DNA of 5,159 nt from NCBI GenBank assembly GCA_045645205.1, contig JAZRIJ010000008.1, positions 1 to 5,159 on the forward strand, read 5' to 3'. Position numbers and translations under genes: made by a program. This DNA comes from RGIG1995 sp045645205 (GTDB taxonomy: Bacteria; Bacillota; Clostridia; Oscillospirales; CAG-272). The notes under the pieces were generated by a model that was not told the DNA's origin, searched no databases, and saw only the letters and a program-made list of their open reading frames with translations. Shown piece after piece: positions 1-4,459 of the stretch (its first letter is position 1; each line of letters begins with the position of its first letter).

Positions 1-19
1 GAAGATTGTTATTGTTATG

Positions 20-67
20 TACCAGCAAGCATCGCTTTTGGGGAACAAAAGGTTATGCTTGCTGGTA
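20..67 (+). terminator. Nested long hairpin, probable intrinsic terminator or palindromic repeat
   Basis: Two perfectly complementary 13-nt arms (20-32, TACCAGCAAGCAT; 55-67, its reverse complement) enclose 22 nt that hold a second 6-bp stem, CTTTTG (35-40) with CAAAAG (46-51), around a GGGAA loop. On the plus strand the outer stem is followed by TAGTGC and a T5 run at 74-78, so it resembles an intrinsic terminator for a plus-strand gene left of the window. The T-run lies 6 nt beyond the stem, further than usual. On the minus strand the hairpin sits 9 nt past the stop codon of the 77-322 gene but is followed by ACATAACAATAAC, not a U-tract, so termination in that direction is less convincing. 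The nested form also fits a dispersed palindromic repeat or a mobile-element end. The structure is read directly from sequence; its role is inferred. Confidence 0.6.
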
Positions 68-76
68 TAGTGCTTT

Positions 77-322
77 TTATTTCACGTATATACCGTAAAG
101 CTTATCAAATAGGTATTGTAAAGCATTGCTTTCGGAAGGAAAGCCTACACAGTCATATTCTTTTCCTCTTTCTCGAAAAAAGACTTCCCACCGAAAATAG
201 TTTTTTCTAACACAATAACCCTCTTTTATTGCGTTATCATAGACGTTTTTGCAACTGCCGGCAATTGCTAATTGCTTCTTGCCGCAGCTTGGACACATAA
301 GCGTTTTTTGTTTGCTTTTCAT
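77..322 (-). CDS. Small CPSCG-motif protein of unknown function (81 aa)
   Basis: I do not recognise the family. The N-terminus is basic (MKSKQK), followed by CPSCG (C10, C13), a zinc-knuckle-like motif; further cysteines at 24, 37 and 58 could complete a metal site, but there is no clear second CxxC. Residues 41-79 alternate aromatic and charged positions (YFRWEVFFRERGKEYDCVGF) and end in a helix-like stretch (SNALQYLFDKLYG). This beta-beta-alpha pattern recalls the small arm-type DNA-binding domains at integrase N-termini, which is weak inference. The start is supported by AAGGAGG about 10 nt upstream and a TATAAT promoter. The gene is AT-rich (20 of 60 bases at 181-240 are G or C), unlike the enzyme genes to its right, from which it is separated by 616 bp, so it is probably an independent unit. 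There is no signal peptide or membrane segment. Possible roles include a nucleic-acid-binding accessory protein. Confidence 0.7.
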   Translation of the reverse strand: MKSKQKTLMCPSCGKKQLAIAGSCKNVYDNAIKEGYCVRKNYFRWEVFFRERGKEYDCVGFPSESNALQYLFDKLYGIYVK

Positions 323-330
323 TCTTATCC

Positions 331-340
331 CCCCTCCTTT
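331..340 (-). promoter_or_regulatory. Strong Shine-Dalgarno site of the 81-aa gene
   Basis: The minus strand reads AAAGGAGGGG just upstream of the ATG at 320-322. This extended anti-16S match, about 10 nt from the start, fixes the start codon and argues that this short gene is real. Confidence 0.75.
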
Positions 341-377
341 TTAGTGTAGTTTTTTATAAGCTATCTTCTTTGATAAC

Positions 378-406
378 ATTATACTTTATTCTACACGCAA
401 AATTAA
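378..406 (-). promoter_or_regulatory. Sigma-A-type promoter for the 81-aa gene
   Basis: A perfect TATAAT (-10) lies at 378-383 on the minus strand, with a weak -35 (TTAATT, 401-406) at exactly 17 bp. Predicted transcription would start near 371, giving a leader of about 50 nt. A 6-bp inverted repeat, GTGTAG (344-349) and CTACAC (391-396), brackets the -10 and start site; the right arm lies in the -35/-10 spacer, so it could be a repressor or loop element, or chance. Confidence 0.5.
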
Positions 407-581
407 GGGGAAAAAGTCGATTTTCTAAATATTTTAAATATTTTATATAAATATTTCGCAATCGTTGTTTTTCAATCGAGAAATTGTGGTTATAACATAA
501 ATAAAGCGAACTTTATCTAATTTTGTGCTTTGTTTTTAAGAATCGTTTCTTCTTTGTCTTATGAGGTAAAAATTTTTAATA

Positions 582-623
582 GAGTAACCCGCGCCTGAAA
601 GGAAAAGGGACTACGGGCTACTC
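582..623 (-). ncRNA. GC-rich hairpin; possible 3' end of a small RNA or terminator
   Basis: Arms 582-591 (GAGTAACCCG) and 614-623 (CGGGCTACTC) pair over 10 positions. On the plus strand there is one A-C mismatch, but on the minus strand this becomes a G-U wobble, so the stem is fully paired only as minus-strand RNA. The 3' arm is followed by TATTAAAAATTTTT, with a T5 run at 572-576 (minus strand reads AAAAATTTTT), a loose terminator-like tail. About 175 nt upstream, at 798-803, the minus strand has a perfect TATAAT with a weak TTACGG 17 bp before it. Together these could define an RNA of roughly 215 nt, or a late terminator for the 939-1712 gene. No Rfam family is recognised. Confidence 0.35.
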
Positions 624-797
624 CCGCGGATGCATTAGTGATTTTTGCTAAGTGTTTTATATAGATTCGATAAAACCTTTGGAAAATCTGATTAGACACT
701 ACAATTAAGGCATAACCGAGGAAAAACATATATTTGTGCAATCTTTCAACTTAACTATGGATTAATGTATCAAGCCAATGTTCCATTTACCGATTTT

Positions 798-826
798 ATT
801 ATAATAGTCCTCTCCGTTTCCGTAAC
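798..826 (-). promoter_or_regulatory. Possible minus-strand promoter within the intergenic region
   Basis: TATAAT at 798-803 with TTACGG 17 bp upstream. The -35 is poor, and ATTATAAT is itself palindromic, so direction is uncertain. It would drive the hairpin-ended transcript toward 570. Confidence 0.25.
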
Positions 827-938
827 AGGTTAATCAAAATCATTGTATCAATTTTAGAACTAAACATATTTATGGATTTATATTGTTGCATAAAACTTTG
901 GCTAAAATATCTCCGATAGCATTAGCTAGTGTCCCTTT

Positions 939-1712
939 TTAGAAGATTGATTCTCCTTCCCACTCTGGCTCAGCTTCAATCTCCATAATTTTCGCAATAG
1001 TCGGTGCAATATCAAGAAGCGAAAGCTTTTTGTTTATCATTCCGGGCGTAAAGTCCTTGCCGTAGAAGAAAAGCGGAATTGTCATATCTTCCGGCTCAAT
1101 AGTCCCATGTAGTCTATCATGCCCACCGTGGTCAGACATAACGATCACCGAGTACTCGTTGCCAAATAGTTCAATTACGCGTTTTGCGTTGTCGAGAGCA
1201 ACAGAAATGCGTCTGAGGTATTCTTCGCTCATCCACCCCTTTGAGTGACCGCCCTTTTCGTCCGTCTCTACAAGATAGAGAAAGACCAAATCTGGTTTCT
1301 TTTTCGAAATAAAATCAATAGCCGCATCCGTAAGGTAGGTATCCGTGCTTTCCTCGGAATCAACGTGTATGTGAAGCGAATACTTGAACATACCCGGAAG
1401 GGCAATATCGCGTATTGGATCCCAAGCTTGAAAAATAGCTGGAAATCCTTTTGCGTATCTCACTTTTTCAAATATCCCCTTAACCGGCCGCACTTGAGGA
1501 ATATACGTGTTAGTAAGAATACCGTGCCTCTGCGGTGCAACAGAATGTGCCATGGAAAAATGGCATGGAAGGGTAACTGTGGGATTCATAGATTCTGCTG
1601 TATAGGTGTAAGCACATATTTTTTCAAGCGTTTTAACATAAGGATTGCCGCAGTGTTGCATTCCGTCGGGACGCATACCATCAATAGAGATAAGGATAAC
1701 TTTGTTTTTCAT
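939..1712 (-). CDS. Alkaline-phosphatase-superfamily phosphodiesterase/pyrophosphatase-like protein
   Basis: A 257-aa metal-dependent hydrolase of the type I phosphodiesterase/nucleotide pyrophosphatase branch of the alkaline phosphatase superfamily. Visible landmarks: SIDGMRPDG near the N-terminus (D11, metal ligand); NPTVTLPCHFSM (residues 43-54, T47 as likely nucleophile, matching the family T-F/L-P-x-H motif); a metal-ligand pair, D151 and H156; SDHGGHDRLHGT (193-204) with D194, H195 and H202 as further ligands; then IPLFFYG and LDIAPTIAKIM, typical of the C-terminal fold. The set of two-zinc ligands looks complete. There is no signal peptide, so it is probably cytoplasmic. An upstream in-frame ATG at 1763 exists, but I chose 1712 because GAGGTG lies 4 nt before it and the predicted promoter overlaps the longer version. 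The substrate is unknown: phosphodiester, phosphomonoester or sulfate decorations on sugars are all possible. It is shorter than secreted NPP enzymes of about 400 aa. Confidence 0.88.
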   Translation of the reverse strand: MKNKVILISIDGMRPDGMQHCGNPYVKTLEKICAYTYTAESMNPTVTLPCHFSMAHSVAPQRHGILTNTYIPQVRPVKGIFEKVRYAKGFPAIFQAWDPIRDIALPGMFKYSLHIHVDSEESTDTYLTDAAIDFISKKKPDLVFLYLVETDEKGGHSKGWMSEEYLRRISVALDNAKRVIELFGNEYSVIVMSDHGGHDRLHGTIEPEDMTIPLFFYGKDFTPGMINKKLSLLDIAPTIAKIMEIEAEPEWEGESIF

Positions 1713-1734
1713 ATGACACCTCAGTTTTTGTTTC

Positions 1735-1763
1735 ATTGTAACACGTAAAGTACGTGATATCAA
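1735..1763 (-). promoter_or_regulatory. Promoter of the phosphodiesterase gene with palindromic operator in the spacer
   Basis: The minus strand carries TTGATA (1758-1763) and TACAAT (1735-1740) separated by exactly 17 bp, each one mismatch from the sigma-A consensus. The predicted start is near 1728, giving a leader of about 16 nt that contains the GAGGTG ribosome site (1717-1722). The gene can therefore be transcribed independently of the upstream deacetylase. Confidence 0.6.
1742..1756. promoter_or_regulatory. Perfect 6+3+6 palindrome CACGTA-AAG-TACGTG, candidate operator
   Basis: The inverted repeat occupies 15 of the 17 bases between the -35 and -10 elements of the phosphodiesterase promoter. 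A dimeric regulator bound here would block or remodel polymerase binding, as is common for repressors and for MerR-type activators, although MerR promoters usually have longer spacers. As a hairpin it would not be transcribed from this promoter. The symmetry is directly visible; the regulatory role is inferred. Confidence 0.5.
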
Positions 1764-1808
1764 GTGGAGAAAAAAGGGAAGACAAAACTTTTTTCATTTT
1801 TAATTTTA

Positions 1809-2669
1809 TCATTTGCTTTGTTTTATTTTTACTGTTTCACCCGATTTAACGCAATAAATCGTTCCATCAATATCAAACCAAACATCAATCAATGTCGGAT
1901 TGTACACTATTGATCCAGTGGCCGAAAAAACAAGAGAATCATATGCCTTTACATAATCAAATATCTCAATGTTAGTAGCGTACCAGATATTATTATTGTT
2001 TCCTAGTTTTTCGCAAATAGATTCCAACCTATCCCAGTTGTTATTTTTCTCAAATTCTCGACTATGCCCCCACATATAAAACAATCGTGGATACCTCGAT
2101 GCACAGTAAAGTTTTTTATCATCAATGGCATTAAAAGCATCAATATAATCAAAAACCTTCTCGTTTTGATGATGCACAGAAGGCATCCATAAGTGAAAGT
2201 CGCTTGGCAACTCAAAACTATCATTATCTGTGCCTGCTGCACGAGAATAAACTATTCCCACGCTCTCAAGCATTGCTTTGATCTGCTCGTAATTTCGAGC
2301 TGCAATATATTTCATCGTATCCGGATATGCCATCCCTCTAATAATCGCACAAAACTTTTCTTCAAGTTCTATGCGACAATTAAGTACATCTTGAAGCCCT
2401 CGTACATGGTCTGTGATTCCGAGTGCAATATGGTTCTCTCCGTGATTGGCTATCTCGTGTCCTTTTTCAAGAACATATGTGTTTATTTCATTTACAGTTA
2501 GATGTTTGTCGATGTGGTTTAGTCTGTTTGAGCAAATGTTTAATGTGCACTTCATGTTATACTTATTGAAGATTTCCAATAGCTTTATATCTGTTTTAGC
2601 ACCATCATCATAGCTGAATGTAACGGCTTTAAACTTGCCTCCAGGATAGCGAAGAAAACGATATTTCAT
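1809..2669 (-). CDS. Polysaccharide deacetylase-like protein (CE4/NodB fold, gellan-lyase-like subgroup)
   Basis: A 286-aa NodB-homology protein. Motif 1 is TFSYDDG (residues 17-23, D21 catalytic base and D22 metal ligand); motif 2 is NHGENH (75-80, H76 and H80 metal ligands); motif 3 is RGMAYP (111-116); the late catalytic histidine is in MWGHSREFE (H202). The closing segment NPTLIDVWFDIDG (about 258-269) forms the beta-hairpin tail that I recall in the CE4 subgroup related to gellan lyase. All expected ligands are present, so a metal-dependent N- or O-deacetylase activity on sugars is plausible, though this subgroup is poorly characterised. No signal peptide: unusual for CE4 enzymes, which mostly act on the cell wall. 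The start has GGGAG 10 nt upstream. The end is a tandem TGA-TAA. The gene is strikingly AT-rich (20 of 60 bases at 1921-1980 are G or C, against 32 of 60 at 3301-3360 in the next gene), hinting at separate acquisition. It lies 107 bp after the GH39-like gene and is probably co-transcribed with it. Confidence 0.85.
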   Translation of the reverse strand: MKYRFLRYPGGKFKAVTFSYDDGAKTDIKLLEIFNKYNMKCTLNICSNRLNHIDKHLTVNEINTYVLEKGHEIANHGENHIALGITDHVRGLQDVLNCRIELEEKFCAIIRGMAYPDTMKYIAARNYEQIKAMLESVGIVYSRAAGTDNDSFELPSDFHLWMPSVHHQNEKVFDYIDAFNAIDDKKLYCASRYPRLFYMWGHSREFEKNNNWDRLESICEKLGNNNNIWYATNIEIFDYVKAYDSLVFSATGSIVYNPTLIDVWFDIDGTIYCVKSGETVKIKQSK

Positions 2670-2709
2670 GATTAACCAACTCCCATTGTCGAATATTTAA
2701 GGTTTTGGT

Positions 2710-2723
2710 GACTCCTAGCAGTC
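2710..2723. repeat. 14-bp near-palindrome GACTCCTAGCAGTC between the glycosidase and deacetylase genes
   Basis: The sequence is self-complementary except for one C-C pair (positions 5 and 10). It sits about 40 bp upstream of the deacetylase start. The gap (2670-2776) has no good -35/-10 pair. A separate 6-bp inverted repeat, TTTGCT (2751-2756) and AGCAAA (2763-2768), follows the glycosidase stop but has no U-tract. These could be a weak operator or mRNA-processing hairpins. Confidence 0.3.
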
Positions 2724-2776
2724 GCTAATTGCTTTTTATTGAATTCTTTCTTTGCTATATTCAGCAAAAATTCATC

Positions 2777-4084
2777 TTATATCTCAATCAATACGACAGT
2801 ATAATTTGCAATTTCTTTCATAGGGGCTGACCAAGAAAGGCGTCTCTCATTATCGATAACACTCCATCTTGCACCAGAAACGTCAATGCCGCTGATCTCA
2901 AGCGGGGCGGTTTCACCAGAGATGTTCGCAATCATAATCTTCGTGGTTTCTCCGTCGGTTGCGCCCACAACATACACACCATCGGTATCGGATGAGGTCT
3001 CGATCTCGGTGCCAAGCTTATAGAGCATACCGAAGGCGACAAGTGTATAATATGTATGCCAAAGTGTGTGGTCAATGGGATTAAAGAGAGGACCATATGC
3101 ACCGCCATACTTTGCATCGTAGAGGCAAGTCAGGTCTACTTCCTCCTTTTGAAGAGCAAGTAGCATCGCTGCAGTGTTAGCCGCATGCATACCTGTACCA
3201 GCTGTCTCTTGTTTCACATTCCATTCGGCAAGGTGGGATTCGGTGTTCTCAAATCCGTATTCCCTAAGGGCGTTTGCAAGCCACCTTGCGTGTATTGCAG
3301 TATTCTTCGCCCCATGGTAGCTGTGCCAGGAGAAGAAATCAAGGGGAGTTCCGTGCTCCTTAAGGTAGAGAAGGAAGTTCTCAAAGAAGTCCATGCGGTA
3401 CTTGAAGATCGGATTCGCTTCTCTTTCCTCATCGGTTGCGGTGACGTAGTAGAAACCGAACATACTGTATCCGCCGACCTTTATTCTATCGCCGAAACGA
3501 GCCTTCAGCTTCTTTGCAGTAACGTCATAAAGCTCATAATACTGCTCGGGAGTACCCCACCACATAGGGGCAATTCTGCCGTTGAATCCATGACCCGAGT
3601 CAGGTTCGTTGAGTATTTCCCAATAGGTGATATTATAGTGGAAACCGTTTGCCCAGCCGTCGATATAATGTGCAACTATATGTGCACATATCTCCGCCCA
3701 TTTGTTAAAGTCCTTAGGAGGACTCTGATTATATTGCTTTATAACTGCGAAGTTTTCTATGGTAACACCAAGTCTGTAATAAGGCTCAATGCCGTTTTCA
3801 ACAAGTCCCTTGATAAGCGCATCAGTAAAGGTAAAATCATAACTTTCAGGATCGTCTGCATCGGCATCAAAATCACGGAAAACATTTGGAATATCGACGA
3901 ATCTACCACCGCCAAAATAACCGCCGACATCATGTAGACGCGAATACGGAATTCCCGCCTCGCTGAGAAAGTGAAAATGCTTTGAAGGGTACTCAAGGTA
4001 TGCACCACCAATAGGCGGCTGCCCCACTGCGTGCAGCGGTTTGATTTTTCCCAGTTTTTTGTCTTTGTTTAAGGTGATTTTCAT
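2777..4084 (-). CDS. GH39-like clan-A glycoside hydrolase (beta-xylosidase/iduronidase-related)
   Basis: A 435-aa (beta/alpha)8 retaining glycosidase. The acid/base glutamate is E160 in TYWEILNEPD (153-162), the clan-A NEP signature at the end of strand 4. The nucleophile is most likely E287 in HLAEWN (284-289), at strand 7, and SWHSYH (252-257) supplies the usual active-site aromatic and histidine residues before it. The N-terminal SRLHD (48-52) also fits the family. Residues from about 360 to the end form a small beta-sandwich (VYVVGATDGETTKIMIAN), as in GH39 enzymes, so the protein looks complete although somewhat shorter than classic beta-xylosidases of about 500 aa. There is no signal peptide, so it probably cleaves imported oligosaccharides. 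AAAGGAG lies 6 nt before the ATG. It has a promoter of its own and is followed by the deacetylase gene. The exact sugar specificity cannot be told; GH5- or GH30-like clan-A relatives are the alternative. Confidence 0.85.
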   Translation of the reverse strand: MKITLNKDKKLGKIKPLHAVGQPPIGGAYLEYPSKHFHFLSEAGIPYSRLHDVGGYFGGGRFVDIPNVFRDFDADADDPESYDFTFTDALIKGLVENGIEPYYRLGVTIENFAVIKQYNQSPPKDFNKWAEICAHIVAHYIDGWANGFHYNITYWEILNEPDSGHGFNGRIAPMWWGTPEQYYELYDVTAKKLKARFGDRIKVGGYSMFGFYYVTATDEEREANPIFKYRMDFFENFLLYLKEHGTPLDFFSWHSYHGAKNTAIHARWLANALREYGFENTESHLAEWNVKQETAGTGMHAANTAAMLLALQKEEVDLTCLYDAKYGGAYGPLFNPIDHTLWHTYYTLVAFGMLYKLGTEIETSSDTDGVYVVGATDGETTKIMIANISGETAPLEISGIDVSGARWSVIDNERRLSWSAPMKEIANYTVVLIEI

Positions 4085-4090
4085 AGTATT

Positions 4091-4097
4091 CTCCTTT
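4091..4097 (-). promoter_or_regulatory. Shine-Dalgarno site of the GH39-like gene
   Basis: The minus strand reads AAAGGAG six nucleotides before the ATG at 4082-4084. It is immediately preceded by a small hairpin at 4098-4112. Confidence 0.7.
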
Positions 4098-4112
4098 ACG
4101 ACGCACCGTCGT
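4098..4112. repeat. 5-bp stem-loop abutting the ribosome site of the GH39-like gene
   Basis: ACGAC (4098-4102) and GTCGT (4108-4112) are perfectly complementary around a 5-nt GCACC loop. In the predicted leader it lies directly 5' of AAAGGAG, so it may expose the ribosome site, or the site could bind a regulator downstream of the promoter. Confidence 0.35.
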
Positions 4113-4133
4113 TATTTTATAAATTCTTGATGA

Positions 4134-4166
4134 AATATATCACTGTTGAATACTTGCACAAGTCAA
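4134..4166 (-). promoter_or_regulatory. Candidate promoter of the GH39-like gene, with dyad at the -35
   Basis: The minus strand has an extended -10, TGATATATT (TATATT at 4134-4139, TGA at 4140-4142). TTGTGC (4156-4161) lies 16 bp upstream; the better hexamer TTGACT (4161-4166) is 21 bp away. The -35 area is covered by the palindrome ACTTG-CA-CAAGT (4152-4163), and outer arms GTTGA (4145-4149) and TCAAC (4163-4167) extend the pairing with a 3-nt bulge. Predicted start is near 4127, leaving a leader of about 43 nt. This is a plausible regulated promoter for a sugar-induced gene. Confidence 0.4.
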
Positions 4167-4210
4167 CTTATTCTGCCGAATATATCTTTTTTACTGTTAT
4201 CCACAGATTT

Positions 4211-4384
4211 TTAGAAAGAAGTTATATGCGAATCCGAAATTTCAAACAAAACAACCTTAACAGTGCTATCTATTTCAAGTCGCGCATTCGGGATGCCTTT
4301 GCCAACAACCGAATATGCAAGGCATATTTTCCCATTAAAGCGTTTGTTACGTGATAATAATTCAATGCCTAATTTCTCGTGTTG
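4211..4384 (-). pseudogene. Protein-like remnant in frame with the DUF4838 gene, behind three stops
   Basis: Continuing the reading frame of the 4460-5159 gene past its TAA (4460-4462) gives K-M-IYDLTV..., then stops at 4394-4396 (TAA) and 4385-4387 (TGA), then 57 open codons to a final TAA at 4211-4213. The last part reads like real protein: KLGIELLSRNK, then GKICLAYSVVGKGIPNARLE, then VKVVLFEISDSH, with a balanced amino-acid mix suited to beta strands. No family is recognised. It may be the decayed C-terminus of a longer ancestor, or the tail of a lost gene. Chance openness is a real alternative because other frames here are open as well. Confidence 0.25.
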
Positions 4385-4459
4385 TCAAAATTGTTATTCA
4401 ACCGTGCAAAAACTGCTTCGATACCAAGCTTTTATCACAGTTAGATCGTAGATCATTTT

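Larger units (their letters stand above)
323..938. other. 616-bp AT-rich intergenic region
   Basis: This stretch lies between the small CPSCG gene and the stop of the phosphodiesterase gene. It holds the 81-aa gene's promoter, three copies of the octamer AAATATTT (427-434, 436-443, 449-456), and one GC-rich island around 582-630 that forms a hairpin. A minus-strand 60-codon reading frame (559-741) has only a poor GAAAG ribosome site and no family resemblance; I treat it as probably non-coding. No convincing terminator for the phosphodiesterase gene is visible directly after its stop. Confidence 0.7.
4085..4459. other. 375-bp gap between the DUF4838 and GH39-like genes
   Basis: It holds the GH39-like promoter and leader (4085-4167), a single TTATCCACA at 4197-4205, and a protein-like minus-strand remnant at 4211-4384. 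No hairpin with a U-tract follows the DUF4838 stop; only a 4-bp GATC/GATC pairing at 4444-4454 is present. Short plus-strand frames here lack ribosome sites and family resemblance. Confidence 0.6.

Noticed and set aside
559..741. 60-codon minus-strand reading frame in the 616-bp gap
   Set aside because: Weak ribosome site, no family resemblance, and its 3' third is the GC-rich hairpin; a structured RNA explains the region better. Not fully excluded.
1245..1748. Plus-strand reading frame opposite the phosphodiesterase gene
   Set aside because: Antisense shadow; the minus strand carries the full set of metal-binding motifs and its own promoter and RBS.
3185..3937. Long plus-strand reading frame (250 codons) opposite the GH39-like gene
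   Set aside because: It is antisense to a gene with clear catalytic motifs, has no ribosome site or recognisable domain, and its openness follows from the codon pattern of the opposite strand.
4197..4205. Perfect DnaA box TTATCCACA, possible origin
   Set aside because: A single box without further copies nearby, no dnaA/dnaN genes and no AT-rich unwinding repeats beside it; one such 9-mer is expected by chance in a few kilobases to tens of kilobases.
4127..4451. Two overlapping short plus-strand frames in the 375-bp gap
   Set aside because: No ribosome site, no domain, and they run against the GH39-like promoter.
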